DNA of 64,000 bases from Actinomycetota bacterium (GTDB taxonomy: Bacteria; Actinomycetota; Actinomycetes; S36-B12; CAIYMF01): the NCBI GenBank assembly GCA_009697815.1, contig WLRQ01000005.1, positions 1 to 64,000 on the forward strand, written 5' to 3'. Each line of letters starts with the position of its first letter. The stretch's first letter is position 1. This document shows positions 25,062 to 38,077 of the stretch, piece after piece. The position numbers were made by a program, and so were the translations under genes. Below the pieces are notes generated by a model. The model was given only the letters and a program-made list of their open reading frames with translations. It was not told the origin of the DNA and made no database searches.

Positions 25062-25232
25062 GAACGTGTTGTCCTTGTCACCGAGAGTGGACGGGGCGTG
25101 CCCATCCTCTCGCAACGGCGCCCAATGCAGAAGCGCCCCGAGCCGGGAATCGGATCTTGTCAGCTGCCGACGCGGCCCACGCGGGGCCGTGGTCAGGCGG
25201 CGGGCTCCCGCGTTCGGGCCTACTCTCTCGCT

Positions 25233-26606
25233 GTGCCTAGCGTTCTGTGGTTCCGTCGAGACTTGCGCCTCGTTGACAACCCCGCGCTGCTCGCGGCACG
25301 TGATGCCGCAGGCGACGATGAGGTGGTCGCACTCTTCGTCCTCGACCCCCGCCTCTGGACCCCTGCCGGTGATGTGCGGCGGGCATGGCTCTCGCGGTCG
25401 CTGCACCGACTCGACGCCGCGCTCGAGGGCCGGCTCGTCGTCCGTCACGGCGATCCAGTCGCCGTGGTGCCAGCGGTAGCAGCTGCCGCGCGCGCGTCGA
25501 CCGTCCACATCGCGGCCGACTACGGCCCCTATGGCGCGCAGCGTGATCACGACGTCGAGACCGCACTGCTGGGCGCCGGCCGCGAACTTGTGCGCACCGG
25601 CTCGCCCTACGCCGTGGCCCCAGGGCGCGTGCGCAAGGCGGATGGCACGCCGTACCGCGTCTACACGCCGTTCTACCGCGCGTGGTGTGAGCATGGGTGG
25701 CGCGCACCCGCGGCCGACCCCGAGCGCTGGCCGGACTGGCGGATCGACGATGCCGGGCCCCTCGCATGCGAGGGAATCCCCGACGCGCCCGAACTCGGAA
25801 ATATCGTGCTCGTCGATCGCGACGCGGGTGCGGTACGTCGCCACTGGGATGCCTTCCGCAGCAACGATTTAGCGTCGTATGACGAACAGAGAGACCGGGC
25901 CGACCTCGCGGGCACCTCCGACCTCTCAGCACATCTGCGGTGGGGCGAGATTCATCCACGGACAATCCTCGCGGACCTCGACGACTCACCCGCGCACACC
26001 GTGTTCCGCAAGGAGATCGCATGGCGGGAGTTCTATGCCGACGTGCTCCACCACACACCCTCGTCCGCCCGCACCTGGTTGGCTCCCAGATTCGCCGAGA
26101 TGGAGTATGACAACGGACCGGAAGCCGATCGTCGGTTCGAGGCCTGGTGCCAGGGACGCACCGGCTTCCCCTTCGTTGATGCCGGCATGCGTCAGCTACT
26201 CGCCGAAGGCTGGATGCACAACCGCGTACGCATGGTCACGGCGTCGTTCCTCGTGAAGGACCTGCACCTGCCGTGGCAGCGAGGCGCGCGTTGGTTCATG
26301 CGGAATCTGCGCGACGGCGACATCGCCAGCAACCAGCATGGGTGGCAGTGGGTGGCCGGCAGTGGCACCGACGCCTCTCCTTACTTCCGCATCTTCAACC
26401 CGATCACCCAAGGCCTGCGGTTCGACCCCGAGGGCGACTACGTACGCCGATACGTGCCCGAACTGCGCTCGCTACCGGGGAAGTCCGCACATGAGCCCTG
26501 GAAGAACTCACTTCTCCTCGCTGGGGACTACCCCGAACCCGTGGTCGATCACGCCGAGGAGCGAGTGGAATCGCTCCGCCGCTACTCGGCACTCCCGCCG
26601 CGCTGA
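25233..26606 (+). CDS. phr: Deoxyribodipyrimidine photolyase
   Basis: A 457-residue class I photolyase/cryptochrome family protein. It begins [18 protein letters not shown] (antenna domain) and its FAD domain shows [56 protein letters not shown] and [24 protein letters not shown], all characteristic of CPD photolyases. It repairs UV-induced pyrimidine dimers with light. GTG 25233 gives the normal N-terminus; a longer frame from 25098 is antisense to the regulator leader and unlikely. Confidence 0.93.
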   Translation: MPSVLWFRRDLRLVDNPALLAARDAAGDDEVVALFVLDPRLWTPAGDVRRAWLSRSLHRLDAALEGRLVVRHGDPVAVVPAVAAAARASTVHIAADYGPYGAQRDHDVETALLGAGRELVRTGSPYAVAPGRVRKADGTPYRVYTPFYRAWCEHGWRAPAADPERWPDWRIDDAGPLACEGIPDAPELGNIVLVDRDAGAVRRHWDAFRSNDLASYDEQRDRADLAGTSDLSAHLRWGEIHPRTILADLDDSPAHTVFRKEIAWREFYADVLHHTPSSARTWLAPRFAEMEYDNGPEADRRFEAWCQGRTGFPFVDAGMRQLLAEGWMHNRVRMVTASFLVKDLHLPWQRGARWFMRNLRDGDIASNQHGWQWVAGSGTDASPYFRIFNPITQGLRFDPEGDYVRRYVPELRSLPGKSAHEPWKNSLLLAGDYPEPVVDHAEERVESLRRYSALPPR

Positions 26607-26700
26607 CACTGGACGTTCCCTATGAGAGCAGCGGCGTGACACCATGCAGGGGCCAGCGATCGGGCGTCGCCGCTGACGCCAGGAAGTGAGGCCTCGCAAC

Positions 26701-27551
26701 GTGGGTCAGAACGCGCATCACCATGTGCCGATGACGTGCGCCGTCGTGGCGCAGAAGGGCGGAGTCGGCAAGACCACCACTCTGCTTGGGCTCGCAGGCG
26801 CAGCCTGGGAGCGCGGCCTGCGCACGCTCGTCGTGGATCTCGACCCTCAGGCCAATGCCACGTCAGCCATGGATCCCGCGAGCACCGCGTACTCGACCAA
26901 TGACGTGCTCGCCGATGCCCGGAGTGGTGTGGCGGCCGACGCCGTCGTCGCCTCGGGCTGGGGCCCCGGAATCGACCTCATTCCCGCTGAGCGTGCACTC
27001 GAGCATCGAGCCGTACCCGAGGGTCGCGACTCGACACTGCGCCTTCGGCTCGCTCTCGAGGGCGTGATCGACAACTACGACGTCGTGCTCGTCGACTGCC
27101 CGCCCAGCTTGGGCGAGCTCACGCGCAATGCACTCGCCGCCGTGCGGCTCGCACTCGTGGTTACCGAACCTTCCTTCTTCGCACTGCCGGGAGCCGCGGC
27201 GGCGCTGGAAGCGATCGAGGTTGTCCGCGGCTCCAACAATCTCGTGCTGCGACCCGCGGGGGTGCTCGTGAACAGGTCTCGGCCGCAGACCAGTGAGCAC
27301 GCGTTCCGCCTCGTCGAGCTCGAGGCCGCCTACCCAAACTTGATCCTTCCGTATGTCGTGCCAGAACGAATCGCCGTGCAGCAGGCACAGGGGGCATGTG
27401 TCCCGGTGCAGGCCTGGCGTTCACCAGGTGCGCGCGAGGTCGCCGATGTCTATGACGACCTTCTCGACATGCTGCTCACCAAAGCCGCCGAGACCGTGGC
27501 CGATCTCGGGGTCTCGTCCACGATGACCTTCTCCACTGGAACGGAGTCCTC

Positions 27552-27555
<4 letters not shown>
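26701..27555 (+). CDS. ParA-family ATPase (orphan)
   Basis: A 284-residue deviant-Walker ParA/MinD-type ATPase: KGGVGKTTTLLG, VDLDPQANATSAMD, DVVLVDCPPSLGELTRNAL. It lacks an N-terminal DNA-binding domain. It is far from any visible origin region and has no ParB beside it; the next gene, overlapping by ATGA, encodes a small ribbon-helix-helix-type protein that may be its DNA-binding partner. The role may be positioning of a cargo other than the chromosome. GTG 26701 has GAAGTGAGG upstream; ATG 26731 would give the shortest family N-terminus. Confidence 0.85.
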
Positions 27556-28082
<527 letters not shown>

Positions 28083-28115
28083 TCCTGGTTCGCATCAACC
28101 CGATGCCCTACCCCG

Positions 28116-29366
28116 CTAGGGCTCGGGATGCCTCGCGTCATAACGCAGGAACGCCGGCACTGCAGCCGCCAGCCCGAGCGTCACGGCGATACATGCGAGA
28201 CCGCCGCTCACCACCGATACCGTTTCGCCGAAGAGCGCTGCGACAGTGCCCGACTCGACATCACCGAGTCGCGGACCCCCCGCCACCACCACCGTGAATA
28301 TCCCCTGCAGCCGGCCGCGGTAGGCATCTGGCGTCGCGGCCTGAAGGATCGTCGACCTGAACACGGCGCTGATGTTGTCGGCCGCCCCGGCGAGTGCCAG
28401 GAACACACATGCCAGCACGAGCGAGCTGACGAGCCCGAAGACAACGATCGAGAGTCCCCAGGCCAGCACCGCGAGCACGACGGCATAGCCCTGGCGACGC
28501 ACGTGTCCGAGTACCCCGGAGAAGACGCCTGATATGACCGCCCCTACTGCCGGCGCCGCCGTGAGCAGGCCAACTGCCGTCGCCGCCATGCGCGGGTCGG
28601 CGGGGTAGAGACCAACGGCGAGCGCAGGGAAGAGAGCGCGCGGCATGCCGAAGACCATCGCGGCCATGTCGACGTAGAACGACATCTGGAGGTTGCGGCG
28701 GCCGCGAAGGAAGGTCAGACCGTCCCTGACCGCTGCCCACCCCACGCGTGTGTGTGGCTCGCCCAGTGGCGGTATCGGACGAAGGCGCCACATCGCATAG
28801 ACCACGCTCGAGAAGGCGACGACATCCACTGCGTAGGCAACCGAAACGCCGCCCGTTGCCGCGATGAGAACGCCGCCGAGCAGCGGGCCGATCGTGAACC
28901 CGACATTCCACGCCAGCATGCCGAGAGCATTGGCAGCTGGCAGCAGCTCGGGGCCGACGAGTCGAGGGATGATCGCTCCGCGGGCCGGGTTGCCGACCGC
29001 GAAGAAGGCCGACTGCACCGCCACCACGCAGTAGAGCAAGGCGACACTGCGAACATCGGCCACGGACTGAGCCACGAGAACCACGGAACACGACATCAGG
29101 CCGACCGCGGCGAGCAGGCCGATCCGGCGGCGGTCGTGCGTGTCGGACATCGCCCCGCCGTAAAGACCGAACCCGATGATCGGCACAAGTTGGAAGAGCC
29201 CCACGAGGCCGACGGCGAACGACGAGTGAGTGATCGAGTACACCTGCACACTCACCGCAACGGCGGCCATCTGCTGGCCCACGTTGCTGATCGACATCGC
29301 CGCCCAGATGCGTCGGAAGTCCCGAGACGCGCGCAGCGGGCTGAGGTCGGCGAACAGGCGTGGCAC
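28116..29366 (-). CDS. MFS transporter, EntS-like
   Basis: A 416-residue major facilitator with about twelve spans. It begins DLSPLRASRDFRRIWAAMSISNVGQQM and carries the loop motif GGAMSDTHDRRRIGLL and the matching second-half loop after PAVGAVISGVFSGVL. The FRRIWAA start and QAATPDAYRGRLQGIF segment are typical of the enterobactin exporter EntS/MFS_3 group. A siderophore or drug efflux role is possible, but no siderophore genes are nearby. The start is GTG 29366. Confidence 0.85.
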   Translation of the reverse strand: MPRLFADLSPLRASRDFRRIWAAMSISNVGQQMAAVAVSVQVYSITHSSFAVGLVGLFQLVPIIGFGLYGGAMSDTHDRRRIGLLAAVGLMSCSVVLVAQSVADVRSVALLYCVVAVQSAFFAVGNPARGAIIPRLVGPELLPAANALGMLAWNVGFTIGPLLGGVLIAATGGVSVAYAVDVVAFSSVVYAMWRLRPIPPLGEPHTRVGWAAVRDGLTFLRGRRNLQMSFYVDMAAMVFGMPRALFPALAVGLYPADPRMAATAVGLLTAAPAVGAVISGVFSGVLGHVRRQGYAVVLAVLAWGLSIVVFGLVSSLVLACVFLALAGAADNISAVFRSTILQAATPDAYRGRLQGIFTVVVAGGPRLGDVESGTVAALFGETVSVVSGGLACIAVTLGLAAAVPAFLRYDARHPEP

Positions 29367-29429
29367 AGTTCCGCAGCCTACGGCGGCACAGCCCGATGGG
29401 CCTAGAAGTGCGCGAGAGGACGGTCTCGG

Positions 29430-30125
29430 CTAGGACGAGAGCCGCTCGACCCGCCAAGCCCGCGGGTCGTCGAGGCCCGCAGGATCGCCGTCGGGCCGGT
29501 CGACGCGGACGAAGCGCAGCCGATCGTGCAAGCGCGACGGCCTGCCCTGCCAGAACTCCACGCTGGCGGGCCGGACGAGGAATCCGCCCCACGCGTCGGG
29601 CAACGGCACCTCGTCGGGGCGGCCCGTCTCCGGGAACACTGCCGACAACTCGGCGTAACGCGCCTTGAGCACTTCACGAGAGGCGATCACACTCGATTGC
29701 GCACTGGCCCAGGCCCCGAGCTTGGAGCCGTATGGCCGCGACGAGAAATAGGCGGCTGCCTCCTCGCGCGACACCTGCTCGACCTCGCCGACCACCACGA
29801 CCTGACGCTTCATCGCGAACCACGGGAAAGTCAGGGAGACCCGCGGGTTCGACGCCATCTCGCGGCCCTTGCGCGACTGCAGGTTGGTGAACAATGTGAA
29901 TCCGCGGGCATCGACTGACTTGAGCAGCACCGTGCGCGAGGACGGAGCGCCTTGTGAGTCGGCCGTCGCCAGAACCATCGCGTTCGGCTCAGCCAGGCCC
30001 GCGACGATCGCCTCCGACATCCAGTGGACGAACTGCTCGTGGGGAGTGGCCGCGAGCTCTGACTCGAGCAGTCGGCCCTCGTCATAGGACGTACGCATCG
30101 CCGCGAGATCACTACGTGGGTCCAT
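29430..30125 (-). CDS. pdxH: Pyridoxamine 5'-phosphate oxidase
   Basis: A 231-residue FMN enzyme that makes pyridoxal 5'-phosphate. Signature segments are [103 protein letters not shown], and the C-terminal [17 protein letters not shown]. All substrate and FMN residues of the family are in place. It is divergent from citA; serC, a PLP enzyme also linked to vitamin B6 metabolism, is two genes on. ATG 30125 follows a GTG at 30128. Confidence 0.95.
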   Translation of the reverse strand: MDPRSDLAAMRTSYDEGRLLESELAATPHEQFVHWMSEAIVAGLAEPNAMVLATADSQGAPSSRTVLLKSVDARGFTLFTNLQSRKGREMASNPRVSLTFPWFAMKRQVVVVGEVEQVSREEAAAYFSSRPYGSKLGAWASAQSSVIASREVLKARYAELSAVFPETGRPDEVPLPDAWGGFLVRPASVEFWQGRPSRLHDRLRFVRVDRPDGDPAGLDDPRAWRVERLSS

Positions 30126-30381
30126 CACGGCTCTACTCTGTCAGCACCTCTCTCCCGCGCGCCCGTTAACTCTCACGGGGCGGCCGGGGGGGACCGCGTG
30201 CCCGCGCTCAGAATGCATTTGCCAGGATGGAGCCGTCGCCAGCGGCACCTGATCGGGTGCTGGCGTCGTCGAGGAGCCCTCGTACCTCCCCGACCACGGG
30301 AATCGCGTCCTGCGCCCACCGGCGCAACCGCCGTACAGACCGGCACCTCAACCACGTGCCACGAGAAACGGGAGCTCCTAG

Positions 30382-31509
30382 ATGTCGGACTTCGTACCAG
30401 GCCTCGAAGGTGTCATCGCTTTTGAGTCCGAGATCGCAGAACCGGACAAGGAAGGCAGCGCCCTTCGTTACCGCGGGGTCGACATCGAGGACCTCGTCGG
30501 TCGCGTCTCCTATGGAAACGTCTGGGGGCTGCTGGTCGACAACGAGTTCAACCCCGGCCTTCCCCCGGCCGAGCCGTTCCCCATCCCCGTCCACTCGGGC
30601 GACGTCCGGGTCGACGTCCAGTCCGCACTCGCGATGCTTGCGCCGGCATGGGGCCTCGAGCCCCTGCTCGATATCGACGACGAGACCGCGCGCGACGAGC
30701 TCGCCCGCGCCTCGGTGATGGCGATGTCCTTCGTGGCTCAGAGCGCCCGCGGCATCGGGCGGCCGATGATTCCGCAGTCGCGCATCGACGAGGCGCAGAC
30801 CGTCGTCGAGCGCATGATGATCCGCTGGCGCGGAGAGCCTGAACCCAAGCACGTGCAGGCCGTCGACGCCTACTTCGTCTCCGCGGCGGAGCACGGCATG
30901 AACGCCTCAACCTTCACCGCACGCGTCATCGCCTCCACCGGCGCCGACGTTGCCGCCGCCCTCTCCGGCGCCGTAGGCGCCCTCTCCGGCCCGCTGCATG
31001 GCGGCGCCCCCTCGCGAGTTCTCGGCATGATCGAGGAGCTCGAGCGCAACGACGACGCCCGCGCCTACGTCAAGGGCCTACTTGACCGGGGCGAGCGCCT
31101 CATGGGCTTCGGCCACCGCGTCTACCGCGCCGAGGACCCGCGCGCGCGCGTCCTGCGTCGCACCGCTCGCGAACTCGATGCCCCTCGCTACGAGGTCGCT
31201 GAGGCCCTCGAGCAGGCGGCACTAGCCGAGCTGCGCGAGCGCCGCCCTGATCGAGTGCTCGAGACCAACGTGGAGTTCTGGGCCGCGATCGTGCTGGACT
31301 TCGCCCAGATCCCGGCGCACATGTTCACCTCGATGTTCGCCTGCGCACGCCTCGCCGGGTGGAGTGCCCACATTCTCGAGCAGAAGCGAACCGGGCGTCT
31401 CGTGCGTCCGTCGGCCCGCTACGTCGGGCCGGCTCCCCGCCGCCCCGAGGACGTCCCGGGCTGGAATGCCGAGATGGTCGCCCCCAGCGGCTACACCCCC
31501 ACAGACTGA
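30382..31509 (+). CDS. citA: Citrate synthase 2
   Basis: A 375-residue short-type citrate synthase. Active-site regions are present: GALSGPLHGGAPSRVL with the first catalytic His, MGFGHRVYRAEDPRARVL with the second His and Arg, and the Asp-bearing and Arg regions NVEFWAAIVLDFAQIPAHMFTSMFACARLAGWSAHILEQ. It condenses oxaloacetate and acetyl-CoA. This length and lack of the long N-terminal domain match CitA, the second citrate synthase of actinobacteria, beside pdxH and serC. A GGGAG ribosome site precedes the ATG. Confidence 0.93.
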   Translation: MSDFVPGLEGVIAFESEIAEPDKEGSALRYRGVDIEDLVGRVSYGNVWGLLVDNEFNPGLPPAEPFPIPVHSGDVRVDVQSALAMLAPAWGLEPLLDIDDETARDELARASVMAMSFVAQSARGIGRPMIPQSRIDEAQTVVERMMIRWRGEPEPKHVQAVDAYFVSAAEHGMNASTFTARVIASTGADVAAALSGAVGALSGPLHGGAPSRVLGMIEELERNDDARAYVKGLLDRGERLMGFGHRVYRAEDPRARVLRRTARELDAPRYEVAEALEQAALAELRERRPDRVLETNVEFWAAIVLDFAQIPAHMFTSMFACARLAGWSAHILEQKRTGRLVRPSARYVGPAPRRPEDVPGWNAEMVAPSGYTPTD

Positions 31510-33856
<2,347 letters not shown>

Positions 33857-33860
<4 letters not shown>

Positions 33861-34927
33861 CGGCGCAGTCGCCTCGCTGCGGCGATCGAGACGACGAGCG
33901 CTGCGACCAAAGCGACAACGGCAAGGGCCACACGAGCGCTGCCCGGACCAGGGATCGGCTCACCCTCCGCTTCCGCGTCACCAGAAGCGGCAGCCGAGGG
34001 CACCGACGCCGTCACCGAGGCGCTCGTCACCGATGGACCAGCCGCGCCCGGCAGCGGCACCCACCACAGCGCCGAGTCCCGCTCGGACGCGACGAGCAGC
34101 CCCTGACCGTCCGCGGTGAAGGTGATTGCCTCACCTTGGGGTTCGAGGGGAAGGTCGATACGGATCGGGCTGGCCAGGGACGCTGCCGACACAGGGGTTT
34201 GGAACAGGGAGGCGCTTACGTAGTCGCGGACCACGAACCGCGTGCCGTCGGGCGAGAACGCCGCATCAGTGACGAGGCCTCCGACCCCGCCAATGCGCGT
34301 GGCCTTGGTGGTGGCCGTATTCGCGAGCGCAACCCGCCATATGCCGCCCGCAGCAAGCTGTTTGGTGACCACCCAGATCCGGGCCGAGCCCGGTTCGGCG
34401 AGGATCGACTCGGCATTGTGGGGCATGTCGGCGTAGGTGAAGAGGTACGTGACAGCCTCGATCTGCTGGTCGACAAGGCTCTCGGGCTCGATCACGGCAT
34501 GCAGGCGCACGGACGGCCACGAGTCGCGGTTGTCGCCGATATCGCCCACCCAGAGCACCCCACGGCCACTCGGATCGGTGCCCGTCGCGATGGCCTCGAT
34601 GTCCCGGGCCCCGATGTTTCCGATCCGCACACGCGCGAGGGTTCGGCACGTGCTGCCGTCGACGGCGTAGATGTAGGGGCCCTTGCCCGAATCGTTGTGC
34701 ACCCAGTACACGCCCGGATGGCGGCGCGACCAGGTAATACCGCTGATCTCCGTAAGCCTCGCGTCGCTGAAGCGGCACCGGAGATGGGCGACATCGTCAC
34801 CCGCCGCCAGCGCGGACTTGACCTGCCTGGCCGGCGAAGGCTGCGCCGCATCGGCGACCCCGATGGTCGGCGCGAGAGCCACGACGCCCACCAACAACGT
34901 GAGAAACGGCTTGATCGTCGAGATCAC
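33857..34927 (-). CDS. Secreted, membrane-anchored beta-propeller-like protein
   Basis: A 356-residue exported protein. A signal peptide (FLTLLVGVVALAPTIGVADAA) leads into repeated strands such as EISGITWSRRHPGVYWVHNDSG, ARDIEAIATG, LWVGDIGDNRDSW, DMPHNAESILAEP and EGEAITFTADG. The WxHNDSG / IEAIA / VGDIGDN pattern is common in actinobacterial propeller proteins of unknown function, sometimes compared with phytase-like propellers. The C-terminus is a Ser/Ala linker, a membrane span and RRLRR, so it is likely anchored on the outside. GTG 34927 overlaps the TGA of the upstream methyltransferase (GTGA). Confidence 0.7.
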
Positions 34928-36168
34928 CGCACCCTGGCGGCGGCGATCTCGGCCGCGAGCATCGTCTCGAGCACCGGATGCAATCCCCACTGGCGCAAGA
35001 GTTCGTCATGCTCGGCGAGGTCGCTCACCGACGCAGGTGCACCTGTGTGCACGGCTCGCAGCAAGAGGTTTCGAGGAGTGTGTTCATCACTCACGAACTC
35101 GATGGCGTCGACCCGGTACCCGACGATGCGAAGAGTCGACGCGCGCAGCGCATCAGTGAGGACGTCAACGAGTCGCTCGCGCAGTAGTCCGTGTCGCGTG
35201 ACGAGGCCGTACGGCGACGGGGACTCGGTACGCGCGAGCTGTCCCTGGAGATCGTGGTGACAGCAGGGTGCGGCGAGGACGACGGGCGACGACCAGCGAA
35301 CAGCACGTGCGATGGCGTCGTCCGTTGCCGTGTCACATGCGTGAAGTGCCATGACGATGTGGGGAATCGGATCGTCAACGGCATCCGAGATCGTGGCAGC
35401 TTCGAAGGTGAGATCGTCGGCCCAGCCAAGTTGGGCAGCGAGGGCCGCATTGCGTGCACGTGACGCTTCGCGCACGTCGACCCCCCGCACCTGCACGGCC
35501 AGACCCCGGACGCGCGCGAGCCAGACGTAGGCGCCGATGGTCAGGTAGGCATGGCCGCAGCCCAGATCGGCCAACTTCCACGGGTTTTCAGCCGTCGGCT
35601 CCGGTAGCGAGCCAGCGACGATCGCATCGTTCACTGCCGAGTCGAGAAGCCGTACGAACTCCTCGACCTGGCGGTACTTGTCCTGACGCGAGGGCTTGAT
35701 CCGGCCCTCAGTGTCGGCGACGCCCACGGCGATCAGGAATGCCCTGACATCGGGGTGTGCGACGTCGAACAGTCTCGTCTTCACTCGGTCGTGCGCGACC
35801 GGGGCTCGTTCGATGTCCACCGAACGCGGCGCGCGGTGCACGAGGGCATCGCCCTTCTTCGTGATGCGCACCTGGATGACTTCGGTGAGGGTCTCCACGT
35901 GCCAGTTTCCGAATCCCTGTTCGAGAAGTTCGTCGACCGCTGCAATGGCCGTGACGTAGTCGTGGTTGGCAGCGTGGGCCTGCCGGTCGTCATATCTCGT
36001 CACCTGAAGGCGGATGCCGCCCTTGAGCTGCACCGGACGCAGCTCGGCACGTCGCCAGGTCGAGGCACCACCGCGACGACGGCCCGCACCAACAGCTCGG
36101 ACGAGAGTTGCCGTGTCAAGAAGTTGCGCTCGGATCTCCACTCGCGCCTCGAGCCAGGTCTGGCCCAC
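34924..36168 (-). CDS. SAM-dependent methyltransferase, Methyltransf_32-like
   Basis: A 414-residue protein. The N-terminal 180 residues (KGGIRLQVTRYDDRQAHAANH) form a separate domain; the C-terminal half is a class I methyltransferase: WKLADLGCGHAYLTIGAYVWL (SAM motif), VRGVDVREASRARNAALAAQLG, ALHACDTATDDAIARAV and LAAPCCHHDLQ. The CCHH motif and fold order resemble TRM13/Methyltransf_32-type enzymes that act on RNA or unknown targets. GTG 36168 overlaps the stop of the MDMPI gene, so it is the middle gene of a three-gene operon. Confidence 0.8.
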   Translation of the reverse strand: MGQTWLEARVEIRAQLLDTATLVRAVGAGRRRGGASTWRRAELRPVQLKGGIRLQVTRYDDRQAHAANHDYVTAIAAVDELLEQGFGNWHVETLTEVIQVRITKKGDALVHRAPRSVDIERAPVAHDRVKTRLFDVAHPDVRAFLIAVGVADTEGRIKPSRQDKYRQVEEFVRLLDSAVNDAIVAGSLPEPTAENPWKLADLGCGHAYLTIGAYVWLARVRGLAVQVRGVDVREASRARNAALAAQLGWADDLTFEAATISDAVDDPIPHIVMALHACDTATDDAIARAVRWSSPVVLAAPCCHHDLQGQLARTESPSPYGLVTRHGLLRERLVDVLTDALRASTLRIVGYRVDAIEFVSDEHTPRNLLLRAVHTGAPASVSDLAEHDELLRQWGLHPVLETMLAAEIAAARVR

Positions 36169-36935
36169 TAGAAGCCCCGGGCCGCGATGTGCTCGCGCAG
36201 CAAACGCAATGCGACGGGATCTCCCATCGTGGCGACGCCGTGCTCACCCGGACGGCCCCACATCTCCAGCAGCAGACCCGATGGCTCGGCCGCCATCAGA
36301 GCGCCGGCGTCACCACTGCCGCCGACCACCTCAACCGACATGGGGTTCAGGATGATCCGCCAGGAATGCTCCCCGGCCGACATCAGCACGGTCTGACCAG
36401 TAGCGCCGGCCTGCGGATACTCGGGATGTGAGGTCACGAGCCAACCGAGCAGCTCATCGATCCCGTCTGACGCCAGCACGGGATCGATCGGGTCGGCGCC
36501 CTCGATCCCGCGCGACGCCGATTGCGCGTCCCATCGGTGCACGGAGATCTCGTGGGCGAGCCTCCGGTGCCAGAACCCGACGGTCTGCTCCTCCGGGCGG
36601 AACGACCAGGTCTTCTCATTCTGATCGCGCGACCTGAGACGCACACACACATCGCCGTAGACCTCACGAAGCACATCCCGCACGTCCATACCCTCGGCGA
36701 TCTCTCCCCAGCCGCGGCCTTCGGGCGCCGCGTCGAGGTCGAGTGAGACGACCCGGCGACGCAACACGCTCACCAGGTGGCTCAGCAGGTCGGCGATTGT
36801 CCAGCCCGGACATCCAGGCACGTCCAGTCCAAGATCGCCGGACGCCTCGAGCAGCGCCTCGAAGTCCAGGTCGAGCAGGTCGAGGTACTCGGTGGCCTCG
36901 AGGCGGGTGCCGTCGATGCTCGGGTGCAAGGTCAT
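36168..36935 (-). CDS. Maleylpyruvate isomerase-family mycothiol-dependent enzyme
   Basis: A 255-residue protein of the DinB/MDMPI fold. It shows YLDLLDLDFEALLEA, VPGCPGWTIADLLSHLVSVLRRRV with the first metal His, FWHRRLAHEISVHRWDAQ with the other His, and a C-terminal MDMPI_C domain. These enzymes use mycothiol, the actinobacterial low-molecular-weight thiol, for isomerisation or transfer. GGGAGG stands 8 bases before ATG 36935. The substrate is not known. It leads a three-gene operon with the next two genes. Confidence 0.88.
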   Translation of the reverse strand: MTLHPSIDGTRLEATEYLDLLDLDFEALLEASGDLGLDVPGCPGWTIADLLSHLVSVLRRRVVSLDLDAAPEGRGWGEIAEGMDVRDVLREVYGDVCVRLRSRDQNEKTWSFRPEEQTVGFWHRRLAHEISVHRWDAQSASRGIEGADPIDPVLASDGIDELLGWLVTSHPEYPQAGATGQTVLMSAGEHSWRIILNPMSVEVVGGSGDAGALMAAEPSGLLLEMWGRPGEHGVATMGDPVALRLLREHIAARGF

Positions 36936-37003
36936 GGCACCGATCCTCCCATCGGCTGACCGCTCCGATGTCCACCGGCGCCGCAAGGATCTAGGGTGGA
37001 GAG

Positions 37004-37612
37004 GTGCTTCCCGACAGTCGCGACACCCGGCGCCCCATGCGTGCTGGCGCCGTCGCAGCAATCGCGGTGTCGATCGCTGCGGTCGTCGGCCTGCTCGGCG
37101 GCGCCATCTGGGCACAAGTGGGCTCGAGACAGGCCACGCCCGGCGCGTCGTCTGCCGCTCCGTCGAGCTACACGGACACACCGGCACCGGGTGCGTCGAC
37201 CGAGACGGGGTCGCCCAGCGAGTCCGCATCGCTCGACTCGCCGCCCGAAAGCAGCCCCTCGTCTACGCCCGCATCCACGAGCACCGATCCGACCTCAGCG
37301 ATCACAACGCCCACGGGGACGATCCCGTCCGCGCCGGCTACCACCAGCACCTCCGCCGACGGATGGCGCCTGGGGTCCTGGAAGATCCTGAACCTGTCGG
37401 GCAAACTCGCGGTCGAGACCACCGCGCGCAACACCACGAGTGGCACCCGAAGCGCGGATCTGGTCGTCTATGTCTACGTCGACGGCCAACCGGTAGCGAC
37501 GACAACCGCCCATGTCAGCGACGTCGCCGCCGGGGCGACCGTCCCGGTGAGCTTCACGGGCACCGATGCCTGGAAGGCCGGGTCAAAGGTCCTGCTGCTC
37601 GTCGCGCCCTGA
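37004..37612 (+). CDS. Membrane-anchored protein with Ser/Thr-rich stalk
   Basis: A 202-residue protein starting at GTG 37004. A single span (AGAVAAIAVSIAAVVGLLGGAIWA) near the N-terminus is followed by an 80-residue Ser/Thr/Pro stalk and a C-terminal beta-type domain of about 85 residues (WKILNLSGKLAVETTARNTT...VYVYVDGQPVATTTA...AGATVPVSFTG) that looks like an FxLYD-type immunoglobulin-like fold. It is likely exposed outside the cell. Function is unknown. Confidence 0.65.
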   Translation: MLPDSRDTRRPMRAGAVAAIAVSIAAVVGLLGGAIWAQVGSRQATPGASSAAPSSYTDTPAPGASTETGSPSESASLDSPPESSPSSTPASTSTDPTSAITTPTGTIPSAPATTSTSADGWRLGSWKILNLSGKLAVETTARNTTSGTRSADLVVYVYVDGQPVATTTAHVSDVAAGATVPVSFTGTDAWKAGSKVLLLVAP

Positions 37613-37617
37613 GCGCG

Positions 37618-37707
37618 TCAGCGCCCTTGCCATGCGGCGAGCAGGACCAGCCCGACACTCACCGCGAGCACTCCGAGGGTGACCATGCGACGCGTCCGGG
37701 GATCCAC
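37618..37707 (-). CDS. 29-aa putative single-span membrane peptide
   Basis: A very short frame from GTG 37707 encodes MDPRTRRMVTLGVLAVSVGL then a further hydrophobic run and WQGR: a basic head, one span and a short end. It fills the gap between two plus-strand genes. No clear ribosome site is seen, so it is listed with caution because its composition is typical of small membrane proteins. Confidence 0.35.
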   Translation of the reverse strand: MDPRTRRMVTLGVLAVSVGLVLLAAWQGR

Positions 37708-37747
37708 ATGGGTCAGGGTATGCGGACCTCAGCGATAGCCTCGACCC

Positions 37748-38023
37748 ATGTCCGATGAACTGCCCGCCCCCGAGACCGCCAGCGATCGCGCTGAAGCCCC
37801 CACGCTCGCACTACTCGACGTCGACGGGGTCACGACCATCACCTACGGCACCATCGCGTGGCTCGCTGCCCTTGTGCTCTGCCTGGTCGCACGTCAGCCC
37901 CTGGCGGACGCCGGACGGGGCTGGTGGCAGTGGGTGTGCGTCATCGGAGCGGTCCTGGGGCTTGCCGGCCTGGTGTACGTGCGCCGGCGACGGGCCGCCT
38001 ACGCCCGGGCCGCCCACCACTGA
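37748..38023 (+). CDS. DUF2530 membrane protein
   Basis: A 91-residue protein with two spans (TIAWLAALVLCLVARQPL and WVCVIGAVLGLAGLVYV) and a basic C-terminus (RRRRAAYARAAHH). The DGV/T-G-T-IAW-A arrangement matches the actinobacterial DUF2530 family (M. tuberculosis Rv0879c type). As in mycobacteria it lies near a DUF3027 gene and a cold-shock gene. Function is unknown. Confidence 0.8.
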   Translation: MSDELPAPETASDRAEAPTLALLDVDGVTTITYGTIAWLAALVLCLVARQPLADAGRGWWQWVCVIGAVLGLAGLVYVRRRRAAYARAAHH

Positions 38024-38077
38024 TCACGCGCACCCCCGAACGTCAGGGTGTGCGAACTCGCTCCGACTGGACGCGGC

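Noticed and set aside
30208-30894. 228-aa minus-strand frame over the start of citA
   Set aside because: Antisense to the citrate synthase N-terminus with shadow-like composition.
37004-37612. Cell-wall sorting signal in the Ser/Thr-rich protein
   Set aside because: No LPxTG-like motif or C-terminal span; the only span is N-terminal.
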